From the NCBI RefSeq assembly GCF_019649055.1, contig NW_026570504.1, forward strand, positions 1-64,000: a stretch of 64,000 nucleotides of DNA, written 5' to 3'. The translations under genes and the position numbers were made by a program. Shown here in pieces: positions 44,601-55,371 of this stretch. The notes below the pieces were generated by a model. That model did no database searches and was not told the origin of the DNA. It saw nothing but the letters and a program-made list of their open reading frames with translations. Numbering within the stretch: the stretch's first letter is position 1; every line of letters begins with the position of its first letter. The DNA is from Paramacrobiotus metropolitanus. Its lineage: Eukaryota > Tardigrada > Eutardigrada > Parachela > Macrobiotidae.

Positions 44601-45207
44601 GTGAAGTCCCACATGGACGATCACAAGTACCAAGCCAGAGCGCTTGAGTACACGGCACAGAAGTGGATTGCGTCTACGCCGCCGGAGAAGATCGAGGACA
44701 TCGACTTAGTCCGTGCAAGGTGCCAGAAGTTAATCACACAACTTGTGCTACCCGATCAAATTGTCAATTCCGCGCAAGGTCAGATATCACGATCACGACA
44801 CCCATAAACTCGAACGAAGGAAATGGAAAAAGGAACACGCGGATGCTAACAAAGCTATAGCCGATCAACAACGACGAATTGACCGGCTAGAATATCACCT
44901 CAAGAGGTCCGACAACCCATATCGTTACGACTTCGAAGAGGTCGATAAACTCAAAGGCACACTGGAGCGGTCCGTGGAATCGGTCTTTGAACTGAAAAGA
45001 CAGCTTGCCACGATGGACAAAGACCTGGCTGATACACAAACAGCACTGGTCCAATCGGAACTAGCAGCAGGGACATTCCACCAACAGCTGAACCAGGCCA
45101 ACGAAGAGGCCGAAGTGTACCGGAATGAGGTCGAAAGATACATAGTCGAACTCAAGCAGGCCGACAACGAGGTCGACCGGCAACGGGAACTGATTGAAAA
45201 ACTTTAG
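44601..45207 (+). pseudogene. Coiled-coil ORF of element X
   Basis: The frame at 44743-45207 encodes a strong heptad pattern (DRLEYHLKRSDN, LERSVESVFELKRQLATMD, QLNQANEEAEVYRNEVERY). The upstream segment (44601-44780) is in a different frame, which implies one shift. The nested retrotransposon at 20806-29086 also places a long coiled coil ahead of its capsid, so this may be an equivalent Gag N-terminal part. Confidence 0.55.
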
Positions 45208-45549
45208 ACCGAGATGGAAATTCTCTTGGCCAGGGCCGGACGACAGTTGGCCCTGGCTCAATAATGGCTCACTAATAGCTCACTAATGCCAGCGACCGGA
45301 TTCCCGTGACCGAGTAGGGCCATTACCAACCTCGCACAGGCGAACGCCCAGCTGACCGACCATGTCTATGGACTTGACGACGTGCGGAAGGAGGAACAGA
45401 AACTCCGAGCACAGCTGGATACAGCTTGGCGGAAGCTCAGAAAGTGAACTTCGCAACAGAATCGCATCGCTCACCTGGAAACCCGCCGCGAAAACGACCT
45501 GTACAATTACGGCCTCGACGCGGACACGATATGGACACGGAGGTAAGAT

Positions 45550-46919
45550 GCCTCCAGGAGGAAACTTAGCACCTGGAACAACCAGGGCAGAACTTCCATC
45601 CTACAGGAACTCGATGGCAACGGATTACTATCCGTCGCAGAAAGTCCGTAACCTCCTGTGAGACATCCAACTCAAGGAGCCCGAGAAGAAGGAACCGACC
45701 TTCTTCGTGGGTGTGGTTACAAAAAACATAGTGACTCCACTGGAACTGGAACTTCCACTCACTGGAACTTCTCCGCAGCAACAGCCTCTGCCTCACCACC
45801 CAGAACCGGAACGTAACACGTCCACTGCGGCACATGTGCCAACGTCGAACGTGCCGACACCGACAACTGCCACAGCTGATATTTACACAAGTATCACGAA
45901 CGCAACGCAAACAAGGATGCATGCGCCAGCGCCCACCATGTCCCACCCAAACGGACAACCGCCCAACAAATGGGGCGCAGGACGGCACTGGGAGAACGAA
46001 CAAGTTCCCACCCCAACATGGATGACTTTGGCCGCTTGAGAATAAGCGACTCCGATTATCAGCGGGCCCGGGCTAGGTCATACAGCAATGACCTTCCCCA
46101 AGGAGGACAAAGCGGACAACCGAATCCGGAGCGCCCTCCCGCGGATCACCCAGAAGATCCTCAGTATGATCGAGCGCCTCCGTTCCGACCCACAGAAGGT
46201 CGAGTACCGCCAAGAATGCCGTACAGGGGTCAATTCGGAAGAGTTAACGACCTCCCTGCTGGGTTCTATCAGCAGAAACAACGGCCCCCACGAGCATCAG
46301 CTCCTCAACCGGAACCTTACCCGGCCGGATATCCAGACCAACAAGGTCGGGGATATCCAGGTCAGCCTAATTACGGATACCCGGATCAACAGAATCATGG
46401 CTATCCAGAACAACAAGGTCCGGGATACCCGGAACAAGACTGGGAAGCAAACCCTGCCCCACCGCCTGCCGTGGATGCCCAACAAGCGGCTAACCTAGCC
46501 GGTCGGGTATTCCAGGAAACGATGATTCGCGTATGTCCCCGCGGACGCAAGCAGAAATTGCCGGAATTTGACGGCGCCCACAACAAAATCGAAGGATGGC
46601 TGAAACAGATCTGTCGATTCTACGCGGAAGCAGGGCATGGCATAAACCTGACCATACATTCAAGACCGACCTCATCTCGCGACTCGAAGGCCAGGCCGCA
46701 CAATGGCACAGGGATACCGCCGACAGCGAACCAGCCGGAGGGTGGCCGGTCAACCTATGGTTGGCTAAGCTCGAAAAGCAGTTCGCGGACATGAATAAAG
46801 AAATCAATGCCGTGACCGCCATGGCGAAACGAAAGTACCGCTTTGGTCAAGAGATACCGGAACAGTACTACGACGCCACGATGAACATCAGGTCGCGATT
46901 CGACACTATAACGGACTAA
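45550..46919 (+). pseudogene. Gag capsid region of element X
   Basis: A Pro/Gln/Tyr/Gly-rich stretch with five or more GYPDQQ-like repeats (about 46290-46440) comes before the capsid start LPEFDGAHNKIEGWLKQICR. After a frame change near 46650 the capsid continues as FKTDLISRLEGQAAQWHRD, LAKLEKQFADM and KYRFGQEIPEQYY, ending at a stop (46917-46919). The pattern matches retrotransposon Gag families. A related copy is at 39987-40673. Confidence 0.75.
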
Positions 46920-47590
46920 ATGGCACTATTCAACCTGGAGGAAAATATCCACGAACCCAAGCTACGAGAAGCTTTGGAGATTCGTGTGCCGGCGACCCCG
47001 GTAGAACTGCGTGACTATATACGTCGTTCGTCAACGGAAAGGAGATGTACGAAGTGGTGAAAGGATCACGGGATACAGACTATGCCCGGGTCCAAGCGAC
47101 GACGCCGACACCAGCTCATTTACCGCAAGTGCCAGCCCAAACGACAGTGTAACAGCCGTACATGATGCCGGGATACCAATGTCCACCGGCAACATACGTA
47201 CAGCCGACTCCACCGATGACGCCACCAGCACAATTGGCGCCAATCCAGCAACGGACCTGGGCCGGAGTGGCAGCTGTCACCCTGGCAGCACCCCTGCCAG
47301 CAGCGGGAGCCCCATTGAACAACTACGGAGGCCCAAGTCCTGGCTCTGGAGGTAATCAGAATAACGGAAATTCTGGCTATAACCAAAACCCAAAAAAGGG
47401 ATACTCCGCGTAAGGCCACAATCCCACACAAGGATTCAACGGCGGAGGCTATGGTTGCCGAAGAAGACGTGGCGGCGGAAATCGGGGCCGCGGTAACTTC
47501 TCCAACCGCGGCGGAGGCGGAAACCAACAGGGCAACAGACCTACACAAGCACAACAGAGTGCTCGACAGTTCACGACTTACGCGGATAAA

Positions 47591-48007
47591 ATGGAACAGT
47601 TGTTCTTCCAATGGACGCTGGCGGACAGCTTCACTTGCCCCTTCTGCAAGTTTAGCAACTATGACCAGGCACGCTGCGCATTCGTAGGCACTCGGGTACA
47701 AGACAACCCGAATCGCCGCTCGTACGAGGATTGGCATACGCGATACTTGACGGGAGAACCGTTGGGATCGGCCAACCCGCTCTGCGCACAAATAGTGCCG
47801 TCCCCCGCTCCAACGCCAACAACCAGCAAGCCGGCTCAGGAAATGGGTCAGGTGGAAGCCGCAGGAATAGCGGAGGAGGTCAACAGGGATCTCCGGAACA
47901 ACGGAAACAGTTACCGCCGCACCAGCTTTTTGGCTCGCCGTCGCCCAACAACGGGCCGGCTCGGGGAAACTCCTCGGGAAACGCCTAAGGTCGGTGAGCC
48001 CCGGTGA
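47591..48007 (+). pseudogene. Cys-pair zinc-binding segment of element X
   Basis: The frame starts near MEQLFFQWTLADSF and contains CPFCKFSNYDQARC, a Cys-X2-Cys with a further Cys, followed by a Pro/Ser/Arg-rich tail. It lies where the nucleocapsid knuckle of Gag would be. The upstream 47160-47413 frame is Pro/Gly/Asn-rich. Confidence 0.5.
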
Positions 48008-48182
48008 CCCATTCGACCTCCAACATCCCACCAAACCACCGGACTAGGATAACCCCACTAACCAACTGCATCATAACCGGAGAGAATCGCCCACACCTGC
48101 AACAGAAGACGAAGTCATCCAACGACTAGATGTACTCGTCGGACAACTTGGTCTAACTCACACCAGTACGGAAGCAGAATTC

Positions 48183-48229
48183 GCAAATGCGTTGTCAGCC
48201 TCAACAGAAGAGGCTGACAACGCATTTGC
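48183..48229. repeat. Perfect hairpin, 20-bp stem
   Basis: GCAAATGCGTTGTCAGCCTC, loop AACAGAA, then its exact complement. It is inside element X between the zinc segment and the protease. Confidence 0.95.
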
Positions 48230-49123
48230 ATCCGCATCCGCCAGAACAATGGCAGAACGACTCGGGATTTTTGTCAACAACGGCGAAATCCAGATCCGGG
48301 CCGGAACGCAACGAATGCCCGACCCAACCGACCTAGCGCATCAACTTGGCGTTGGAACGTCGGAGGTCGGAAGGCAGAGATTGCCCGGAACGGCCGATCC
48401 GATGCATCAACTTGGCATTGGAACGTCGGAGGTCGGAACGCAGGAAACGCCCCACCTACGCAGTACGCAGCGCAAACAATGCGACTGCACCGACCGCCAC
48501 AGAAAGTGACGCAGAACGGACCTGCCACGGAAATTGGACCGGACTGCCGGTGAGAAGAAACTCAACCGAGCAGGCCAGACAAGGGCCAAGACGCGGAGGA
48601 CCGGGACGCCGATTCACGCAAAGAGGCAATAGAAACTACCCGCGAGTTTTTTATCCGCACGCGCAACGGATCGATAGGCTGCGACAATAGCAGCCTATGA
48701 TATGACTTAAGAACCGGTCGAATATGAAGAATGGGAAGCAGTCCCTCTGGAAGCACAGGTACCCACTTACTCTCGACCGGAGGCAGTAGACCTCTTCCAA
48801 CCTCAGCAACGACCGCCAAGAACAGTAGCTGGATCTCGGACGTTTGTTAAACTCGACTACATGTGGTCACAACTGGGACCAACGGAAGCCTGTGTGGAAG
48901 AACGAATACGAGAATAAACCGACGGTTCGAAACCGCCAACGTGCCGGAGGGCGGAGTCATGAACCGACCCGAAGAACAAGAAGTGGTCCAAACCGAAGTG
49001 GAACCGATTCAAGGCTCACTGACGCCAACTGACTGCGGAGCGGTTTCTTTGATTCCCGTCACACCGACAGTACGGGAAGCCACCTTCGAAAAAGGGACAT
49101 ACAAGAAACCGAAGACGTCAGAG
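48230..49123 (+). other. Element X, decayed stretch
   Basis: Repeats of TTGGCRTTGGAACGTCGGAG (48352-48440, two copies) give ALERRRSE-like repeats. No recognised domain. Confidence 0.4.
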
Positions 49124-49169
49124 CCTGGACACACGCAATCCAGACTGGTCTGGATTGCGTGTGTCCAGG
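49124..49169. repeat. Perfect hairpin, 22-bp stem
   Basis: CCTGGACACACGCAATCCAGAC, two-base loop TG, then the exact complement. It is located just before the protease. Confidence 0.95.
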
Positions 49170-49592
49170 CGAACCAACGCCCACAATGGCGATGCTCGAT
49201 ACCGGAGCTAAAACCTCGCTGATCGAGAAGCGATTTTGCGAACGAAATGCCTAACACTGCAACCTCTTGGCCATTATACTCAAATACTAGGCGTAGGCGG
49301 ACAAGTTGCCTTCACCGTAAATAACAGTTGCACCGTACTGGTAACGCTGCAAGGATTTACGAGCCATCATGCTTTCCAAGTCCAACCAAACAACGCGGAT
49401 ATCCCAGTGCTACTTGGATGTGGTTACTTTAATTCCAAGGGAACGAGCTCGAGGTCGGAGCATTTGAGCAGGCAGACATGGACACTTCTAAAATACCAGC
49501 GACCCCGCAAGACGGTCAACAGAAGCCGATTGCACGACCTACCCAACCGGCAACTTGCCAGGGCTCTCACTCAAAGATCCTTCCACGGGTGA
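49170..49592 (+). pseudogene. Retropepsin-like protease of element X
   Basis: 49198-49254 encodes MAMLDTGAKTSLIEKRFCERN with the aspartic protease active site DTGA, then stops. In the next frame, LGVGGQVAFTVNNS, a flap-like part, and DIPVLLGCGYFNSKG, the second conserved loop, follow at 49290-49440. One frameshift near 49250 separates them. Size and order match gypsy-type proteases. Normally RT would follow; here a Lys/Pro-rich region follows instead. Confidence 0.75.
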
Positions 49593-51275
49593 GCGTACGC
49601 CGGATGGTCGGACAGTCCACCAACCAGGAGGATTGGGATCACCAAAATTTGTAAGGAAGTCAAAAGCGACAGACGACTCAGAAGAGAAAGGTCCACGGAG
49701 ACGTCTCTTCTTCTCGAAATCACCTCCACCAGTCCGAACTAAGGAACAACTTCTGGAATGTTTGAAGTCGACCCCTGCCGCCTATACCTTGGAAATGCCT
49801 CCCCAACCGGGACATTTATTCACCGATAAAATTTCGATGATTGTGTCAGACAGCGGGCAAGTGAAGTAAAGAGAAGCAGCAAACGGCTGACGACTTCTCA
49901 CGAGAGTTCCATAACGACCCAGCCCTGAAGCATGTCCAGGACCTGACACGGTCGGAACAGGACGTGAGTGTCGACATCGCATTTCCAGAGGACAAAGAAC
50001 TCTGGAACTCGCTTAAGTCACGTCGCGCCAGCCTTGTCGGGAATACGGAAGAAGTCCGTAGGGAACACGAACGCCTCACCCAAAGGATGGCAGAGGTCAT
50101 GAAACGAATGGGAGAACGGTACCGGGCAGAAAAGCACCGACCAGCGGCACAACAACAGGCTGCTACGACTCGGCAGAAACTTCTTGCGCCGGACCCAAAA
50201 ACGACCTCCAGGACAACACGTCAACTGGTCGTCAGATGAAGAATCCCCAACCGGTACGGGAACCTTCCGTGCAAGTCCAAGACGAACCATTACTGGACTC
50301 GAAAGTGATTAACCCGGCTAACTCGGCTAAGTTGTCACGGAGAGAAAAGAAAAAGGCTAAGTAAGAAGCCAAGAAGGAAGCCGAAAAGGAGGCGACCAAA
50401 GAACCCGTAAAGGGACCGACCAAACCGAAGTCGGATCCTTCAGTCAAAATGCCAAAACCAAACCCGGCTAAACGACATACATCCTCCGACGACCTCGACA
50501 CCTCCGACGCCGGCCCACATAAGCTGGACAAAAACAAGAGTGCTAGAGCGAAGCGCGTATATGCAGCGCGTTTATGACAGCGAAGCAGCCGAAATACGGA
50601 TGCAGGCATTAATTGCCAGCGCAGGTATGACGGCGAAAGGTCTAAGCCGACGCCTAAACCACCGGCCAAGGTAACGAAACCTTCCACGTCCAAGAAACAG
50701 TCGGACGAGGAATCCGAACAACCCTCGGAGCCCGATGAAGAAATTTCCGACCATGGAGAAGCCGATCCATACGAAGGATTTAAAGGCGATCGAAACGAAG
50801 AATGGAGCCATGAAGAAGACACTGATGCGTCCCAATGGCCAGCCTCTGATGACGTACGTCAGCGGCCACCTGATGTTCCACCGGGCGAGCAACCAGGCGG
50901 ATTCCACACAGTTCGACTTCACGTCGAACTAGTCCGAAGCATTAGGAATGCCCGAACAGAAGGCCGAGACGTGTACCAGTCTTTGGTGTGCGACTTATCA
51001 ACTAACTTACGGATCGTAGGTCGGACCTCACCTTTGCTCACACAAAAGCTTATGATGGCAATAGCGGCCTGGGCCCTGGACTTTGGATAAGCCGTAGCGG
51101 TCCACCGACAATGGGGACGGGTCGCCGAGCTGATCTTACCAGACATTATCCAGGAGCTCAAAAGTGCCGCGGCCAGAAATCAAGATGACCTCCCAACGAG
51201 AATCTAAGATGCATCGGGTACGCAAGAAACCCTCCCGGATCCTCACTACTACGCATTGCCCGTATATACAACGTT
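49593..51275 (+). other. Element X, charged low-complexity region
   Basis: Broken frames rich in Lys, Glu, Pro and Ser (for example KLSRREKKKAK, KKQSDEESEQPSEPDEE at 50300-50760), then a more regular segment with RDVYQSLVCDLSTNLRIV (about 50965-51020). No RT motif (no xxDD) and no RNase H or integrase signature in any plus-strand frame. Function unknown. Confidence 0.45.
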
Positions 51276-52689
51276 ATGTACGAGAATAGTCAGGGAAACA
51301 TCGATGCTATAATCGATGTCCTACGACCTGTCATCGCCACTATGGTGGCAGAATTCTCCCTTCATCCAGACGAACGCGGAACGCGGTGGCAGACGAACGC
51401 GGAACGTGACTTACCACTCCGATACACTGTACCGCGATTTTTACCGGAGCAGCAACGACGCGAATTTAACCTCCGGATATCCTTTGTTAACCTGCAGCGC
51501 TCTCCCGAAGTTACCGAGATGATCGTTGAAGAATACAGCGAGACGGATGAACAACCACCCGGGGAGGCGACGGATATTTTGAACATAGCACGAGCGTCTG
51601 GTATGTCGTCAGAGAAACGACTACCGGCTGACCGACCTCGGGCACCGTTTGAATCGGTCACATACATTAACACCGCCCCGGCACCAAGACAAGCGAGCGC
51701 GGCGAAGCCAGGTCGGAACGCAACAGGACGTTTCGCATCGAGAGACACACAATCTCTCCTACCGGCTTCACCAATGGAAGCTCCACCGGCTCCGGAAGGC
51801 AAGACTCCACGGAAGCGTCAACCTAAACCGGACAAGTCGGCGAAGACCAAGAAGAAGACGCCCTCCGAAGAGGAGGACGAGAATGAAGAAGATGAAGATG
51901 ATGACAACTATCATACACCGGCAGAAGGGTCAGAGGACGATGACGACAGTCAACCTCCACCAGCTTCGGCACCACAACAACAGGGTGAACCGGAGATCTC
52001 CGATACTCAGAACGATCCACCGGCCGATAATAGCAACAATGCTGATGAGCCGATGGAAGAGGATGACGGTGGTGTCTACGTCCCCCAACAATACCGTCAA
52101 CAAGCACGGACAACACCGGATTTCGACCCGAATCAACTCCTCATGGAATGGAACGAGGATACCCAGGAACACTTACCGAATGAGATTCCGAGATTACTGA
52201 CCGTACATGTTAAATACCCGACAGTAGCCATCAAACGAGCTCAGTCCTTACCTCCACGCGTCTCGGAATACGACCCGGGATGGATGTGCACCTTTGCGGC
52301 TTTGAAAGCCCTAGCGACTTGTGGACCGAAGTTTGCCACACCGAAGATCGCCTTTAAACTTCGCAAACATTGGAAGATGGGAGACATCGGTGGAGGTTGG
52401 TGGCAACTCAGCCAGAGCAACGTGTACCAGTGCTGTAACCTTGGGTATAACGAAAGTAAAATTATACGGACGTACACCAACATCAAGCGGATGTACTACG
52501 AATTCCCACCGGAGAATCGAGATCCGGCGCCAACCACTTACGAAGGTTGGGTACACGCCATTGAAGCGTATGGAGATGTCGTGGCATCCAAAAGGACTGA
52601 CCCGCAGTGAAATTCAACATCAGCTGGTAGCCAGGTTTGAACTTAGATGGTCGGCAGAACAACCTCAACTGGTCGACCCGAAGCATTAG
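51276..52689 (+). CDS. Element X ORF with a conserved unknown domain (444 aa plus shifted C-terminus)
   Basis: The frame from 51276 to 52610 has a helical N-terminal part. A long disordered stretch of basic blocks (TPRKRQPKPDKSAKTKKK) and acidic blocks (EEEDENEEDEDDD) follows, at residues 165-270. A folded C-terminal domain is at about residues 305-440. That domain (FAALKALATCG, FKLRKHWKMGDIGGGWW, GYNESKIIRTYTNIKRMYY, FPPENR) is also found in copy B. The match continues past the stop in the next frame (GLTRSEIQHQLVARF, PQLVDP) up to 52689, so a one-base shift near the A-run at 52590 has cut the ORF. Basic and acidic tracts suggest nuclear or nucleic-acid work. I recognise no known family. Confidence 0.6.
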
Positions 52690-53210
52690 CCTAAACCGGA
52701 TCCCAAGTCATGGAAAGGAAAAATGTGTATGATGGGCGATGACCTGGACTTCGTCCTCAACAGGGGGTTTTTCCTGAAGCGATTCACCATCGACCAGACT
52801 CGGGAAGGTGAACGGTATGAGGCCTGTAACCCTTCGAGACATTAATACGGACATTTACCGAAGCATCGCCCGACCTCGAAGCAACAGAATGACTCGACCG
52901 ACTCTCCCCAGGTTAACCGGGTGGAATCGACGAATACGGACACCCAGGATGAGGAGACGTAGAATACGTCGGAGGAGTCGCAGAATCGACCTCCTTCATA
53001 AGTACCACATAAATACTTACGATTACCGACCTCTTCCGTGGACACAACAGAATGTCATCATCTACCTCAACAGGCACCACATAAGTGCCTTGGACCAGTT
53101 CGAGAACCGACCTGGCCCGACCGTTGCAATTATAAGATTTAAACGTGTAGAATAAAACGCATCCGAGAAGCGGGTCGTTAAACTTTTCTTTTAACAGCCG
53201 CGAACGGAGC
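52690..53210 (+). other. Element X, decayed linker
   Basis: A short segment (MCMMGDDLDFVLNRGFFLKRF at about 52724-52786) resembles the copy B piece with INEDVRYVVKEMLRERWLE. The rest is Arg-rich with no match. Confidence 0.35.
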
Positions 53211-53218
53211 GTACACGA

Positions 53219-54173
53219 TGGACTGCCGATATTGCAGAGAGAACTCAACTCCGCAGGGCAACAGACTCCCATGCGCGAACTGCAGAAATCCTTCTCGGAT
53301 GAACATACCCCACAGGTCGGACGCCGAGATGCAATGCAAGCAGCGCTGTTGTACATAAACGTCGTCGCTGGGAACATAAGCGCGTACCGATGCTTGGCTC
53401 GCAGCGAACGCCTGATCAACCAATTACGAGCCCACGAACAAGACTACCTGGCGGAAATTCAACGCAACCGCGCCTCTGACCCAGGTTGGACTCACACAGT
53501 ACCACCGATATTGACTAACCAACTTCTGGAAGATCGTCAGCAACAGGACATGAGACGCCAGAACGAAGAGCGTGCGAAGATTCAGGCAGTCGACGACAGG
53601 ATTGCCAAAATGAAAGTCCATCCGCCTTCGTCGAAACATGAACCAGAAATCGCCGTTCGGTTGCAGCAGCCCACACAAGGCCGCTCCGACTCTGAACAAC
53701 TGGTTCACGACGTACGAGAAGTGGTAGTCGGAGACATTCACAGACCTCTTCAAACAGCATCAGTTCAAATGATGATGCGAGCGGACGATGGAACCATGAA
53801 AATGGTCACCCTTTTCCCTGCAACAGAAGAACAGATGGCAACGATCCCCCAGAAGGTCGTTTCAGTGGTCACGCAAACCCAGCCGTCTGTTTCCCAGCAG
53901 ATTCTTCAACCTGGACCTTCGGCACAACTAGCTGCCCCTTCGGCGACTCAACAGCAGCGCGGACCCGCCAAACCATTGGCAGGACATGACTTTCGACATA
54001 GGCTCGTACACGATGCTCGACACAGAATCGAGGAACGACGATCCTCTGCCGACCAGAGTAACAGCGAATCAACCAGACCTTCACCTGGTAAACGGTCCGG
54101 TCCGGAAGAATCCAGTATCGGATTGATCGTCGACTCAGCGAGCAAGTCGAAAACGAAACTTCGTCCCACCTGA
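53219..54173 (+). pseudogene. Element X Cys-rich ORF followed by a helical ORF
   Basis: 53219-53353 encodes CRYC and CANC Cys pairs, zinc-finger-like. The overlapping frame 53232-54173 encodes LINQLRAHEQDYLAEIQRNRAS, LLEDRQQQDMRRQNEERAK, a Gln-rich middle (QPSVSQQILQPGPSAQ) and a basic C-terminus. Copy B (18876-19334) joins the Cys pairs and the HEQ...QQD helix in one frame, so these two frames were probably one protein. Function unknown. Confidence 0.5.
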
Positions 54174-54201
54174 ACAGCAACAACAGAAGCCGGAAGCTCA
54201 C

Positions 54202-54755
54202 ATGGCGGAACCGGCCGATCAACCCGAAGAAATGAATGTCGAGGTGGCGAATCAGATGGTCCAGATGCCGACAGCGCAAATTCCAAGCCAGGACGACCCT
54301 CGTTACGACAACGCCCGACGACAGGGAACTGTGGCCGTTATGCCACACCCGAATGAACGGACGAATGACATCATGAACACTTTGGAATACGAAGAACGAC
54401 ACCGACCACAAAATTGGCGGATGGTAGAAACCTGCGTCAATTCCTCTTCCGATCGGGCTTTCAAACCAGATTTCAACAGAATAATTGGATGGGCGAGTTC
54501 AACATGACGGACCACCCCAACGTCGATTATTAGATCAATCGAGCAAACGCCTTGCCATCGGTGACTGACCCGGCACTGCTGGACATACTTATGTCCAGTC
54601 CGGAGAGGACGAGCATAAGTCAGCTCGGACATCAAGAGTACGCACGCGATCAACTGGAGAGCGTGGCTCAGTTCGTCATCACCGACGCCCACCCGGCCTT
54701 TGTCATCGCAGCAGCTCGAGCGGCCCTGGACTTACTGCAGTACCTGCCGGAATAA
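54202..54755 (+). pseudogene. Element X C-terminal ORF
   Basis: Pieces at 54202-54507 and 54480-54755 are split by a frameshift and a stop. They encode NWMGEFNMTDHPNVDY, then a helical segment DQLESVAQFVITDAHPAFV with an Ala-rich helix AAARAALDL. The same block is present in copy C (8300-8660), so it is a conserved part of the family and not chance. No known domain is recognised. Confidence 0.55.
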
Positions 54756-54887
54756 GAACCAGGACCGGAGGACCGTAACGCGACCAACAGCGATTCGGAT
54801 CCGACCCAGAGCATGTGAGAGGTACGAACCGGACCACCGCTCCAAATAACTTTGCGGAGCTCGGATGAATGCCTAGAGGCTTAAAGT

Positions 54888-55125
54888 TTGGATACGAGTC
54901 CAGTCTGCGCATCACATCACACTTGTCTGGACAGCACGACGTTGCCGCCAGCACTTCTTCCTCTACATTTCATTACGCGATAGAACATGCTCTCAGACAC
55001 TTGACGTGCTGATTTTCATGCCAGTTATTGGCCTCTTTGTTCTTTCTCTCCCGTAATCACGCGGTATTTGCCCCCTTTATTTGTCAAAAAAGACTTCTGT
55101 GAGCTCCCTGCGCTCGCCTGTTATA
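54888..55125 (+). repeat. 3' LTR of element X copy A
   Basis: 238 bp. The polyadenylation signal AATAAA of the 5' LTR reads AAAAAA here (55085-55090). Confidence 0.85.
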
Positions 55126-55371
55126 CTACCGTTCAGAAAAACAGTGAATAAAAAACTGTAAGACTACTAAACGAAACTTAAAATTACTGCGACGCACAAA
55201 TTTTCTTCTCTGCTCAGGAGCACGAAAACAAAAATGTTAAAAATTCCCACGGATGGACACGGTGTGTACGCCGCAAACAGCAATGACAACATGCATTAGA
55301 AAGGAAGCTTTTGGTATTGAAGGCACACTACTGGTGCAGAACGGACACTGACCCTCCCGTGTTCGGCAGCT
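55126..55371. other. 3' flank of WDR1
   Basis: Includes AATAAAA on the plus strand at 55148-55154. On the minus strand this stretch would be the WDR1 3' UTR; no clear minus-strand AATAAA was found close to the stop. Confidence 0.35.

Larger units (their letters stand above)
42556..55125 (+). mobile_element. Element X copy A: 12.6-kb LTR element with Gag and protease but no RT
   Basis: Direct repeats of 238 bp (42556-42793 and 54888-55125) differ by about 11 bases by eye. The left one is followed at once by TGGTAAGCAGATCG, placed like a primer binding site. The interior (plus strand) holds, in order: a low-complexity ORF, a coiled coil, a Gag capsid, a CxxC knuckle, a retropepsin, a Lys/Pro-rich region, a 444-aa ORF with a domain conserved in copy B, a Cys-rich ORF and a C-terminal ORF conserved in copy C. 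I found no RT, RNase H or integrase motif in any frame. Several frameshifts mark this copy as decayed. The LTR ends (TTGGATACG and CTGTTATA) are not TG...CA, and no target duplication is seen. Confidence 0.75.

Noticed and set aside
42541-55135. Target site duplication for element X copy A
   Set aside because: Flanks TGGAA and CTACC do not match, and shifting the LTR ends by a few bases did not produce a match.
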